Part shown: positions 34,200 through 42,193 of the stretch, one piece after another
Layout: each line of letters begins with the position of its first letter
Position numbering within the stretch: position 1 is the stretch's first letter
DNA from: Solirubrobacterales bacterium 70-9
GTDB taxonomy: Bacteria; Pseudomonadota; Alphaproteobacteria; Acetobacterales; Acetobacteraceae
Reading direction: 5' to 3'
Assembly: GCA_903970625.1 (NCBI GenBank)
Contig: CAJCJG010000040.1
Span: forward strand, 1-42,193
DNA length: 42,193 nt
The notes under the pieces: model-generated
What the model was told of the DNA's origin: nothing
Seen by the model: the letters and a program-made list of their open reading frames with translations, nothing else
The model's database searches: none
Program-made: the position numbers and the translations under genes

Positions 34200-35110
34200 T
34201 CGGTCTGCTGCAAAATCTTGTCGATGCGGCCAATCTCGGCAGCCTGTATGCGCTCGCGGCCCTCGGCGTCGGGCTGCTGTTCGGCATCCTGCGGCTGGTG
34301 AATTTCGCCCACGGCGACTTCATCTCGATCGGCGCCTACGCGCTGATCGTGCCGTCGTTCGAGGTGACGGCGCAGTTGTTCATCGGCGAATGGAACTGGG
34401 CGCTGATGATCCCGACGGTCACGCTGATCGTGGTGATCGTAGCGCTGATCTCGGACGCGCTGGTGTTCCAGCCGCTGCGCCGCGCCTCCGCGCCGACGCT
34501 GATGATCGCGTCGTTCGCGGTGAGTTACGTGATCCAGAACGGCATCCTGATGATCTACGGCGCGCGGCCCAAGGCGGCCAATCTGTGGTCGGGCCTCGAC
34601 ACGCCGATCCTGCTCGGCGAGTTGCGGGTGCCGCTGCTGCAAATCATCACCATCGGCGTGACGCTGGCGCTGATGGTCGCGCTCACGCTGTTCCTGAAGC
34701 AGACGCGCTACGGCGTGATGATGCGGGCGGCAGCCGAGGATTTCCGGATGGCGCAATATCTCGGCGTCAACGGCAATTTTGTGATCGGCCTCGCCTTCGC
34801 GATCAGCGGCATTCTGGCGACCGCCGTGTCGCTGCTGTACCTCTCGCAGACCGGCACCCTGGCGCCGACGATGGGCGTGCCGCTGGCGCTGTTCGCGTTC
34901 GTGGCGACCGTGATCGGCGGCATGGGAAGTCTTTTGGGGGCCGTCGTCGGCGGCTTCCTCGTCGGCTTCATCGTCATCATGTTGCAAGCCTATTTGCCGG
35001 AGGATTTGCGGCCGTTCCGCGATGCGTTCGCGTTCACGTTCGTGATCCTGATTTTGCTGGTGCGGCCCTCCGGCATCGTGCCGACGCGCGCCTTTATCGA
35101 ACGCGTGTAA
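34196..35110 (+). CDS. livH: ABC importer permease LivH-like
   Basis: A 304-residue inner-membrane permease with about eight hydrophobic segments. Family landmarks: GSLYALAALGVGLLFGILRL, VNFAHGDFISIGAYAL, and TRYGVMMRAAAEDFRMAQYLG, the cytoplasmic coupling loop that contacts the ATPases. GTG 34196 overlaps the livF stop codon. It pairs with LivM to form the translocation channel. Substrates of this family include amino acids, urea, amides and aromatic acids, so specificity is open. Confidence 0.95.
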   Translation: MIGLLQNLVDAANLGSLYALAALGVGLLFGILRLVNFAHGDFISIGAYALIVPSFEVTAQLFIGEWNWALMIPTVTLIVVIVALISDALVFQPLRRASAPTLMIASFAVSYVIQNGILMIYGARPKAANLWSGLDTPILLGELRVPLLQIITIGVTLALMVALTLFLKQTRYGVMMRAAAEDFRMAQYLGVNGNFVIGLAFAISGILATAVSLLYLSQTGTLAPTMGVPLALFAFVATVIGGMGSLLGAVVGGFLVGFIVIMLQAYLPEDLRPFRDAFAFTFVILILLVRPSGIVPTRAFIERV

Positions 35111-35112
35111 AC

Positions 35113-36165
35113 ATGAAATCAGGCACCCGCCCCTCGCTCGTCCGCCGCTTCTGGCCGCTGGTCGCACTCTGCCTTGTCGTCACCGCCATCGTGGCACTCG
35201 GCTCGCTGGGCAACGACGAGTTGCAGGTCACGATCACCGAGATGATGATCCGGCTGGTCGTCGTGGTCGGCATTTATCTGTTCATCGGCAATTCCGGCAT
35301 TCTGTCGTTCGGGCATATCGGCTTCATGTGCATTGGCGCCTACGCGGCGGCGTGGGCAACGGTGGACCCGACCTGGAAGCAGATGATGCTGACCGGGTTG
35401 CCCGACTTTTTGCAGAACAACCAATATGGTTTCCTGCCAGCGGTGGCTGGCGGCGGATTGTTGGCGGCCTTCGTCGCGTTGCTGCTCGGCTCGGCCATCA
35501 TGCGCCTGTCCGGCATAGCCGGCTCCATCGCGACGTTCGCGTTCCTCGCCATCGTGCAGAGCGTGTATTCCAACTGGGAATCGGTGACGGCGGCAACCAG
35601 TTCGATCATCGGCGTGCCGACCGTGGTGGGGCCGTGGGTGGCATGGTTGTTCGCCATCGGGGCGCTGGTGCTGGCCTACGTGTTCCAGATCTCCCGCTTC
35701 GGCCTGATGTTGCGCGCCTCGCGCGACGACGAGGTGGCGGCGAAATCGTCGGCCGTCGGCATCGTGAAAGTGCGGCTGATTGCCTTCGTGGTCAGCGCCT
35801 TCATCGTTGGCGTGGCCGGTGCGCTGTACGCGCATTTCCTCGGCATCCTGACGGCCGACACGTTCTATCTGAGCTTGACGTTCGTGACGCTGGCGATGCT
35901 GGTCGTCGGCGGCGTCGGCAGCCTGACCGGTGCGGTGACGGGTGTGATCGTGGTGACGGTGGTGGTGGAAGTGCTGCGCCACATGGAAGCCGGTGTCGCC
36001 GTCGGCGCCACGAACCTGCATTTGCCGCAGGGCAGCCAGGAGATCGGCTTGGGCATCATCATGGCGCTTGTGATGATCTTCCGCCCGTCCGGCCTTGCGC
36101 GCGGGCGCGAAGTGCCGTGGCCGTTCACCCCGGCCGCACGGCGCGCGAAGGTGCCGGCGGTTTAG
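35113..36165 (+). CDS. livM: ABC importer permease LivM-like
   Basis: A 350-residue inner-membrane permease with about nine hydrophobic segments. Landmarks: IGNSGILSFGHIGFMCIGAY, the coupling loop SRFGLMLRASRDDEVAAKSS, then FYLSLTFVTLAMLVVGGVGS and IFRPSGLARGREVPW. It is the last gene of the operon; its stop overlaps the stop of the convergent hyuB gene by two bases. No periplasmic binding protein gene (livK) lies in this operon or anywhere in the window. Confidence 0.95.
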   Translation: MKSGTRPSLVRRFWPLVALCLVVTAIVALGSLGNDELQVTITEMMIRLVVVVGIYLFIGNSGILSFGHIGFMCIGAYAAAWATVDPTWKQMMLTGLPDFLQNNQYGFLPAVAGGGLLAAFVALLLGSAIMRLSGIAGSIATFAFLAIVQSVYSNWESVTAATSSIIGVPTVVGPWVAWLFAIGALVLAYVFQISRFGLMLRASRDDEVAAKSSAVGIVKVRLIAFVVSAFIVGVAGALYAHFLGILTADTFYLSLTFVTLAMLVVGGVGSLTGAVTGVIVVTVVVEVLRHMEAGVAVGATNLHLPQGSQEIGLGIIMALVMIFRPSGLARGREVPWPFTPAARRAKVPAV

Positions 36166-37925
36166 CCGCGCAGCCGCGCAGTCGCCGCTGCGTCCGCGTT
36201 GCCCGCCGCATCAAGGGCCACTTTGTAAACCGCGAGCGCCCGCGCGGCGGAAACCCAGCCCTCGCGCACATCCTTGGCCACTGCGGCCGGATCGCGTTCC
36301 GCCGGCGGGCCGTAGCCGCCGCCGCCGCAGGAAAAGGAGCGCAACCGCTCGCCTTGCAGAATCTGCACCTGCGCGCAGCCGGGCAGTTGTTCCGCATCGC
36401 CGTTGCGGGTGAGGCGGTATTGCTTGGCGGGCCCGCCGCTCAGGCCGCCGCGCACGCCTTTCGGCGCGTTGTCCGTCCCGTCGCTGACATAGCCGATGTC
36501 GATGTCGCAGCCGACTGGGCCGAATTCCACCAGGATGCTGCTGGCGCCGGTGTTGCGGCCGGCGCCTTCGCTGTCCGGCAGGAAGCGGCGGCTGTGGATG
36601 TGGATGGGCTGGCGCAGTTCGTCGAGTTCGATGCTGTCCTGAAAGCACAGGCCGGCATTGCCGACATGGCACAGCGTCTGCCACGCATCGGTGCCCGGCG
36701 CGCCCGCCCCGCCGGAGATGCCGAGGAACACCTGGTTGATGAAGCGCGCGCCATTGGGCAGTTCGCCGGAGATCACGCCGGAGGAGGGCGGGATGATCGC
36801 GCCGGCTTCCGCCATCCCTTGCCCTTCCGCCATGCTCGCGAACGCCGCCTGCACGGAGTTCGACACGCGGTCGGCGAGGTTCGTCGTCGCGACGGAGCAC
36901 GATGTCGGGTGCCTCGGGATGCCGACGATGCACCCCTCACGCAGATGGATGCGCAGGCGGCGGAAGGCGCCGGCATTCTTCGGCACGCCGTGGTCGATGC
37001 TGTTGAACAACCCCACCATCGCGGAGGTCCGCGCGCAAGCCTCCGACAGGTTCAGGCCGCACGGCATGCAATCAGGGTTGTCGCGCAGGTCGATGTCGAT
37101 CATCGCCGCGTCGGTGTCCACCGACACCTCGACCTTGATCGGGATGCCGGTTTCGGGCGTGCCGGGAAAATGGTCGTGTGTGCTGAGGTGGGTGCCCTTG
37201 CCAGGCTTCAGCCGTTTGATCGCGGCGACCATGCGCTGTTCGGTGTAGTCGAAGAAATCTTCCTCGTGCGCGTGCAGCGTGTCCCAGCCGACTTCGGCGC
37301 CGAGGGCCAACAATTCGCGCTCACCGATGCGCGCGGCCCCGATCATGGCCAGATAATCGCCCCACCACTGGTCCGGCACGCGGATGCGGGCGCGGCACAT
37401 GCGGATGATGTCGTCGATATTCTCGTAGTCGCGCTGCACCTGGACGGCGGGGAAGATCAGCGCGCCCTCGTGATACACGTCGCGCGCGTTGCCCATGTAG
37501 GTGGTGGGTGTGCTGTTGCCGCAATCCGCCTGATGCGCCTTCGCCAAAACGGTGAAATGGTGGACGCCGGCATCGTCGATCACCGGTACGATCAGCGTGT
37601 GGTCGGCGGGATGCGAGCAGCCGTGATACGGCGAGTTATGCAGGAAGGCATCGCCGCGCCGCTGAATCTTGTGGAATTTCTTGACTGACGCCGCCATCAG
37701 ATCCGGGCCGGACAAGACGTGAATTGGCAGACTTTCGGCGGCGGCCAGCAAACGATCGTCCCGCGTCACGATGCAGCACGAGAAATCGCGCGCGATGTTC
37801 AGCACGCCGGAACGCCCGGTGCGCAACAGCGTGTTCGCCATCTTGCGCGCCACGCTCTCCAGCCGGTTGTTGATCAGCGCGAGCCGCACGCCATCGCCGC
37901 TGCGCCGTGGTTGGGTCTTGGTCAT
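36162..37925 (-). CDS. hyuB: Hydantoinase B / oxoprolinase B family subunit
   Basis: A 587-residue subunit of an ATP-dependent cyclic amide hydrolase, with HyuA as partner. Such enzymes open lactams and imides such as hydantoins, 5-oxoproline or N-methylhydantoin. Seen: LALINNRLESVARKMANTLL, RSGVLNIARDFSCCIV, FLHNSPYHGCSHPADHTLIV, YHEGALIFPAVQVQRDYENI and a C-terminal GGGGYGPPAERDP. Length is normal. ATG 37925 has AGGAG about eight bases upstream and begins 17 bases after the hyuA stop. Specificity cannot be read from sequence; acetone carboxylase subunits are distant relatives but lack this pairing. Confidence 0.94.
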   Translation of the reverse strand: MTKTQPRRSGDGVRLALINNRLESVARKMANTLLRTGRSGVLNIARDFSCCIVTRDDRLLAAAESLPIHVLSGPDLMAASVKKFHKIQRRGDAFLHNSPYHGCSHPADHTLIVPVIDDAGVHHFTVLAKAHQADCGNSTPTTYMGNARDVYHEGALIFPAVQVQRDYENIDDIIRMCRARIRVPDQWWGDYLAMIGAARIGERELLALGAEVGWDTLHAHEEDFFDYTEQRMVAAIKRLKPGKGTHLSTHDHFPGTPETGIPIKVEVSVDTDAAMIDIDLRDNPDCMPCGLNLSEACARTSAMVGLFNSIDHGVPKNAGAFRRLRIHLREGCIVGIPRHPTSCSVATTNLADRVSNSVQAAFASMAEGQGMAEAGAIIPPSSGVISGELPNGARFINQVFLGISGGAGAPGTDAWQTLCHVGNAGLCFQDSIELDELRQPIHIHSRRFLPDSEGAGRNTGASSILVEFGPVGCDIDIGYVSDGTDNAPKGVRGGLSGGPAKQYRLTRNGDAEQLPGCAQVQILQGERLRSFSCGGGGYGPPAERDPAAVAKDVREGWVSAARALAVYKVALDAAGNADAAATARLRG

Positions 37926-37942
37926 GTGCGAATGCTCCTGCG

Positions 37943-40015
37943 TCAGCCACGGCCTGGATCGAGGGAGAGGCTGCCGGAGGGGCGCCGCTCGGCCACCGCC
38001 CCGGGATTGACGACGATGGTGGTGAACGAGGATTCGATGATGGCGGGACCCGCGATTTTTTCGCCGGGCAGAATCGCCTCGAACCGCCGCAGCGCGGTTG
38101 GCACGCGGCCGTGGCTTGGGAAGTAGGCCATCCTCACGCCATCTTCGGCGCCGCTGGCGGTCGTGGCCGCCAGCGTGCCGCCGCTGTCGTCGCGGATGCG
38201 GCAGGCGACGGCGACGCTCCAGCCGACGATCTCGATGGGGGAATTGGCGTCGCGGATCGCGAACACTTCCTCATGCGTCTGGTGGAACGCCTCCGTCAGC
38301 GCCGCGACATCGGCAGGGCCGGCGAAGCGCGAACTCGGCAATTTGACTTCGAGTTCCCAGACCTGTTCCGGGTAGCGTGCCTCGGCAAAGAACGTGATCG
38401 TCTGCGCGCGCGCGCCTTGGCCCGGTCCCGCGATGAACGCGCGGGCGCGTTTTTCCAGATCGTCCAGTACGGCGTTGACGCGGGCATAGTCGAAGTCGGC
38501 GCTGCGGGTGAACAGCGTGGCGTGGAACTGCGCCGTCAGGTCCGACATCAGCGCGCCAGCCGCCGACAGTGCGGCGCCCACTTCCGGGATCAGCAGGCGC
38601 GGGGTTTCCAGCCGGCGGGCGATCAGGACGGAGTTCAGGCCGGCGGCGCCCCCGCCGCCGACCAGCACCGCCTCGCGCGGGTCGATGCCCTGGTTGACGG
38701 TGATGTCCAGGATCGCCTGCACCATGTTCTCGGTCGCCACCGAGATCATGGCAGATGCGGCTTCGTCCGTCGTTAGGCCGAGCGGCCCCGCGACATCCTG
38801 CGCGATGGCGGCTTCGGCGGCTGCCAGATCGAGTTTCATTGAGCCGCCGAGGAAGAAATCCGGGTCGATGTAGCCCAGCACGAGGGCGGCGTCCGTCACT
38901 GTCGGCTTGGTGCCGCCATGGCCGTAGCAGACCGGCCCAGGCACCGCGCCCGCACTTTTCGGGCCGACATGCAGCATGCCGCCGTCGTCGATCCAGGCGA
39001 TGGAGCCGCCGCCGGCGCCGATGCTGCGCACATCGACGGAGGGAAAGCCGGTCATGTGGCCGCGATAGGGCTGGCCGATCCAGGTCTCGCGGCTCCACGG
39101 GATGCGTCCGCGCCGCACCAGCGACACGTCGTAGGTGGTGCCGCCGGTGTCGGCGATGACGGCCGTGTCGTTGCCCTCGTCCTCGATCGAAAAGCGTCGG
39201 CCGGAGACGGGAGCCATCGACGGGCCGGAGTTGATCAGATGGATCGGCGCGCGGGCCACGTCCGCCCCGTCCATCACGCCGCCTTGCGACGTGACCACCA
39301 GCACACGGCCGGCAAAACCCGCACCGCGCAGCCGTTCGGTGAGACCGGCCATGTAGGCCGCCATCATCGGCTTCAGCGAGGCGTCTATGCAGGCGGACGA
39401 CGCACGCCGATATTCGCGCAGCGTCGGGTTCAGTTGGTGCGAGAGCGTGTAGGGCACGCCGGGCAATTCCGCGTCCAGCAGCGCCGCCACGCGCAATTCG
39501 TGCGCGGGATTGACGATGGACCACAGCAGGCAGACGGCGACGGCTTTTACGTCGCGCGCCCGCAGGTCCGCGATCACGCGGCGGCAGGCGGCGTCATCGA
39601 ACGGTATCATTTCCGAGCCGTCCGGGCGCAGGCGGCCGGGCACTTCCCAGGTCAGCGAACGGGGGATGTACGGCTCCGGATACGGCACGGTAAAATTGAA
39701 CGGCTCGGACCGGCCTCCTTCGCGCAGCACCAGCACGTCCGGGTGGCCTTCGGTGGTCAGGAACGCGGTGCGGGCGGTGTTGCCGGTGATGATGGCGTTG
39801 ATCGCGTGAGTCGTGCCGTAGATGAACGTCTCGCCGGCGGCGAGCAGTTCGGGCAGCTTGCGGCCGAGACCGTCGGCTGCGACCTGCAAGGCGTCGATGA
39901 CGCCACGGATCGGATCGGCGGGAGTCGTGGCTGCCTTGAACATGTGCAGCGCGCCTGCCGAATCTTCCACCAGCAAATCGGTGAAAGTGCCTCCCGTATC
40001 GACAGCGAATCGCAT
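37943..40015 (-). CDS. hyuA: Hydantoinase A / oxoprolinase A family subunit
   Basis: A 690-residue ASKHA-type ATPase subunit that activates the cyclic amide for hydrolysis by HyuB. Seen: N-terminal FAVDTGGTFTDLLVED, FIYGTTHAINAIITGNTARTA, the central VTSQGGVMDGADVA, SGPSMAPVSG, IADTGGTTYDVSLV, SIGAGGGSIAW, and C-terminal GLNSVLIARRL. Both phosphate loops are present and length is normal. ATG 40015 has AGGAGA about eight bases upstream; the longer frame is a shadow. First gene of hyuA-hyuB, transcribed away from the two dehydrogenases. Confidence 0.95.
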   Translation of the reverse strand: MRFAVDTGGTFTDLLVEDSAGALHMFKAATTPADPIRGVIDALQVAADGLGRKLPELLAAGETFIYGTTHAINAIITGNTARTAFLTTEGHPDVLVLREGGRSEPFNFTVPYPEPYIPRSLTWEVPGRLRPDGSEMIPFDDAACRRVIADLRARDVKAVAVCLLWSIVNPAHELRVAALLDAELPGVPYTLSHQLNPTLREYRRASSACIDASLKPMMAAYMAGLTERLRGAGFAGRVLVVTSQGGVMDGADVARAPIHLINSGPSMAPVSGRRFSIEDEGNDTAVIADTGGTTYDVSLVRRGRIPWSRETWIGQPYRGHMTGFPSVDVRSIGAGGGSIAWIDDGGMLHVGPKSAGAVPGPVCYGHGGTKPTVTDAALVLGYIDPDFFLGGSMKLDLAAAEAAIAQDVAGPLGLTTDEAASAMISVATENMVQAILDITVNQGIDPREAVLVGGGGAAGLNSVLIARRLETPRLLIPEVGAALSAAGALMSDLTAQFHATLFTRSADFDYARVNAVLDDLEKRARAFIAGPGQGARAQTITFFAEARYPEQVWELEVKLPSSRFAGPADVAALTEAFHQTHEEVFAIRDANSPIEIVGWSVAVACRIRDDSGGTLAATTASGAEDGVRMAYFPSHGRVPTALRRFEAILPGEKIAGPAIIESSFTTIVVNPGAVAERRPSGSLSLDPGRG

Positions 40016-40042
40016 CCGGCTCTCCTGCAACGCAGCGGCAGA

Positions 40043-40071
40043 ATTTGACGGCAACGCCCGGGCGCTGGCAA
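40043..40071 (-). promoter_or_regulatory. Candidate promoter of hyuA-hyuB
   Basis: On the minus strand TTGCCA (40071-40066), a 17-base spacer and TCAAAT (40048-40043). Start site would be near 40036, about 20 bases before the hyuA ATG. Boxes are partial matches to the vegetative consensus. Confidence 0.4.
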
Positions 40072-40098
40072 GCCATGTCCGAACATTGTCGCGCCGGC

Positions 40099-40128
40099 TT
40101 GCCTGCGTCCGGCGTGGCGGCCTATCGT
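40099..40128 (+). promoter_or_regulatory. Candidate promoter of the dehydrogenase pair
   Basis: TTGCCT (40099-40104), 18 bases, then TATCGT (40123-40128), upstream of the SDR gene at 40156. Together with the divergent hyuA candidate it makes the 140-base gap a likely shared control region. Confidence 0.3.
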
Positions 40129-40155
40129 TGCAGGAGGCAGACAGGCAGACACGCG

Positions 40156-40917
40156 ATGGCAATTCCGGGCAAAACGGCGCTGATTGTCGGCGGGTCGCAG
40201 GGCATCGGCGAGGCCATTGCGCGCCGGCTGGCGGACGATGGCGTGATCGTCGGCATCGTCGCATCTTCCAGTCTGGACAAGGCGAAATCCGTGGCGGCGA
40301 GGCTGCCCGGGGGCCATGCGCTCGCATTTACGGCCGATGTCCGCGACACTGCCGCAGTGGCCGCGATGGTGGCGGAGGCGGACAAGGCGCTTGGCGGGAT
40401 CGACATTCTGGTCAACAGCGCCGGCGTTTTCTATCCGACGCCGGCGGGCGATACCGAACACGCAGCGTTCGACCGGATGATCGACATCAACATCAAGGGA
40501 ACGTGGTACGCCATCGACGCGGTGGCGCCGCTGATGAAAGCGCGCCGGCGTGGCTGGATCGTCAATATCGCCTCCGTCGCGGGATCGATGGGGCTGGGCG
40601 GCTACTCGGTGTATTGCGCGACCAAGGCTGCCATCGTGATGATGACGCGCGCACTCGCCATCGAACTGGCACCGCACGGCATCGGCGTGAACTGCCTGTC
40701 GCCCGGCAACACGGCGACGCCGATGAATCTCGATGTTCGCACCAAGCCGGACCTAAAACCCTTCCTCGATGCGATGACGGCGCGGACGCCGAGCGGTGTC
40801 ACCTATTCCAGCGCCGAGGACATGGCGAACATCGTGGCGTTCCTGGTGTCGGACGCGGCGCGGGCGATACACGGCGCCAACATCCTGGCCGACGAAGGCT
40901 TTTCGGCGGGGTTGTGA
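40156..40917 (+). CDS. Short-chain dehydrogenase/reductase
   Basis: A 253-residue NAD(P)-dependent oxidoreductase of the classical SDR family. Cofactor motif GGSQGIGEAIA, then VNSAG, catalytic Ser in NIASVAGSMG, and catalytic Tyr-Lys in YCATKAA. It likely oxidises a hydroxyl group on the pathway intermediate; cofactor choice is unclear. AGGAGG lies farther upstream than ideal, and the ATG is set by the family N-terminus. It is followed by a second SDR with one base between. Confidence 0.93.
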   Translation: MAIPGKTALIVGGSQGIGEAIARRLADDGVIVGIVASSSLDKAKSVAARLPGGHALAFTADVRDTAAVAAMVAEADKALGGIDILVNSAGVFYPTPAGDTEHAAFDRMIDINIKGTWYAIDAVAPLMKARRRGWIVNIASVAGSMGLGGYSVYCATKAAIVMMTRALAIELAPHGIGVNCLSPGNTATPMNLDVRTKPDLKPFLDAMTARTPSGVTYSSAEDMANIVAFLVSDAARAIHGANILADEGFSAGL

Positions 40918-40918
40918 G

Positions 40919-41680
40919 ATGGCCGATACCGTTCTTGTGACCGGCGGCGCGGACAGTGTGGGCCGCGTGATGGCGGAGGCGTTCGCGGCGCGCGGCGATC
41001 ATGTTCACATCTGCGACGTGCGGCCGGATGCGGTCGCGGCAACGCTCGCCGCCAATCCCGGCATGCGCGGGACGGTCGCGGACGTGGGCGACCCGGCGGC
41101 GATGGCGCGGGTGGTGGCGGACGCGACCGGTTGGTTCGGCGATGTGTCCGTGCTCGTCAACAACGTCGGCATCGGCGGGCCGCGTGCGGGGATAGAGGAC
41201 ATCGAACTCCACGAATGGGATCGCACGCTGGCGGTGAATGTCACGGCGATGTTTTGCGCCATGAAGCTGATCGTGCCGGGGATGAAGCGGCGAGGCGGCG
41301 GGGCGATCGTCAATTTCTCCACCGGCTCCACGCGTACCCGGCTGCCGGGGCGCACGGCCTACGTGGTGTCCAAATTCGGGGTCGAGGGGCTGACGCTGAA
41401 TGCGGCGCGCGAACTTGGGCCGCACGGGATTCGGGTCAATGCCATTCTGCCGGGCATGATCGACAATGCGCGGATGCAGGGCATTATCGCGGCCAAGTCG
41501 CGCGAGACGGGGCGGACCGAGCAGTCGATAGAGTCGGATTATCTGCGTTTCATCTCGCTGCGCGCCAAAACGCAACCGGCGGACCTTGCGGCGATGGTGC
41601 TGTTTCTGGCGTCCGAGGCCGGGCGGCTGATCACCGGCGAACTGATCGCCGTCAGCGGCAATCTGGAATGGGAAGACTGA
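40919..41680 (+). CDS. Short-chain dehydrogenase/reductase
   Basis: A 253-residue classical SDR, distinct from its neighbour. Cofactor loop TGGADSVGRVMAEAF (a variant of TGxxxGxG), a likely NAD-binding Asp in HICDVRPD, VNNVGIGGP, catalytic Ser in NFSTGSTRT, and YVVSKFGV with the Tyr-Lys pair. The Asp after strand two favours NAD over NADP. It begins one base after the first SDR stop, so the two are surely co-transcribed. A sequential oxidation role is inferred from the pairing. Confidence 0.93.
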   Translation: MADTVLVTGGADSVGRVMAEAFAARGDHVHICDVRPDAVAATLAANPGMRGTVADVGDPAAMARVVADATGWFGDVSVLVNNVGIGGPRAGIEDIELHEWDRTLAVNVTAMFCAMKLIVPGMKRRGGGAIVNFSTGSTRTRLPGRTAYVVSKFGVEGLTLNAARELGPHGIRVNAILPGMIDNARMQGIIAAKSRETGRTEQSIESDYLRFISLRAKTQPADLAAMVLFLASEAGRLITGELIAVSGNLEWED

Positions 41681-41681
41681 C

Positions 41682-42143
41682 CTACGCCCAGCCTTGCAGG
41701 TGCGGCGAATAGAAATTCACCGTCACGACCAGAGTCCGGAACAGCCATTCGCCTTCGTGCCTTGCATAGACCTCGTCGTAGGCGCTCAGCAGCCAGCGCG
41801 CTTCCGGCACGCCCGCATCGCTTTTCACGGTGCATGGCATAATCAGCCGCCATTTACCGGTCGCGGCATCGGCACTTTGCACTTCGATGATAGGATTGAG
41901 AACGAGGTGGGCCGCAAAAACGATCTGGCCGCTGATCCCCTTGAAGTAGTCGCGGATCGCCTCGCGTCCCTCGTAGCGGCCGAATGTCGGCCCACCGTCC
42001 CAAACCCCATCGGGCACAAAGGTCGCAGCCAATCCATCCGGATCGTAATTGGCATCGCACAAGGCGCAATAGCGCGCCTTCAACGCCTTGATCTCCTCGA
42101 TCGCCTCAAGCCGGGCGAGCCGTTCTTCGATGTTGGCAGCCAT
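41682..42143 (-). CDS. SnoaL-like (NTF2 fold) domain protein
   Basis: A 153-residue protein of the SnoaL/NTF2-like fold, a cone-shaped small barrel that includes hydratases, isomerases and non-catalytic binders. Seen: EERLARLEAIEEIKALKARY, then YCALCDANYDPDGLAATFVP, GREAIRDYFKGIS and a C-terminal EGEWLFRTLVVTVNFY. These match the bile-acid dehydratase / ring-hydroxylating dioxygenase beta-like subgroup. It ends convergently with the second SDR. A role as dehydratase or isomerase in the same pathway is possible but unproven. Confidence 0.88.
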   Translation of the reverse strand: MAANIEERLARLEAIEEIKALKARYCALCDANYDPDGLAATFVPDGVWDGGPTFGRYEGREAIRDYFKGISGQIVFAAHLVLNPIIEVQSADAATGKWRLIMPCTVKSDAGVPEARWLLSAYDEVYARHEGEWLFRTLVVTVNFYSPHLQGWA

Positions 42144-42169
42144 ACATCATGTCCCTGCCGGAAGGATCG

Positions 42170-42193
42170 GCCCGCCGGGATCGCCCGGCGGGC
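42170..42193. terminator. GC-rich hairpin at the right edge
   Basis: A perfect 10-bp stem, GCCCGCCGGG and its complement, around an ATCG loop, cut off by the window end. It probably ends a transcript entering from the right; the T-run, if any, cannot be seen on the plus strand. Confidence 0.55.

Noticed and set aside
1-42193. CRISPR array, insertion sequence or prophage
   Set aside because: No regularly spaced repeats, transposase, integrase or phage structural genes are visible.

Overview
This is a GC-rich chromosomal segment from an alphaproteobacterium. The strongest evidence is a complete general stress response (GSR) core, phyR / nepR-ecfG, which is confined to that class. A rpe / heparinase-like / purH run and a cyclic beta-glucan synthase fit the order Rhodospirillales, possibly Acetobacteraceae; that finer placement is inference. 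Most long open frames opposite real genes are GC-rich shadows. No rRNA, CRISPR array, transposase or integrase is visible.

Region 1 (1-13.0 kb) is signalling and envelope stress. A cyclic beta-1,2-glucan synthase (ndvB) runs off the left edge and is preceded by a small unknown ORF. A perfect EcfG-type promoter (GGAAC-N17-CGTT) points at the pair. A 1414-residue hybrid kinase with two kinase cores and three receivers follows, closed by a strong bidirectional terminator. Then come a PRC-barrel protein, a Tat-exported SYLF protein, a sensorless HRXXN-type kinase with a degenerate ATPase half, ecfG, nepR and the divergent phyR. The nepR/phyR gap holds back-to-back EcfG promoters, so the circuit probably feeds itself and ndvB.

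Region 2 (13-18.7 kb) is housekeeping: rpe, a heparinase II/III-like protein, a GT4 glycosyltransferase, purH and a small membrane protein, all on the minus strand, with a 30-codon membrane ORF on the opposite strand and a tRNA-Tyr with its own promoter. Region 3 (18.7-25.6 kb) is mixed: a CHASE3-GGDEF-EAL protein with a degenerate GGDEF site, a DUF4239-like membrane protein, a fold-IV aminotransferase overlapping a Rieske protein, an antitoxin/PIN-toxin pair with an apparent CTG toxin start, and an AT-richer exported orphan.

Region 4 (25.6-42.2 kb) looks like a catabolic island. It has a three-gene molybdenum hydroxylase whose Fe-S subunit is fused to a CoxG domain, a Uma2 nuclease-fold protein, a cyclic amidohydrolase, a BKACE (DUF849) enzyme, a branched-chain-type ABC importer without a binding protein, an ATP-dependent hydantoinase/oxoprolinase pair (hyuA-hyuB), two short-chain dehydrogenases and a SnoaL-like protein. 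My reading, which is inference, is uptake of an N-heterocycle or cyclic amide, hydroxylation, ring opening by the hydrolases, oxidation by the dehydrogenases, and carbon-carbon cleavage by BKACE. The substrate cannot be named from sequence.
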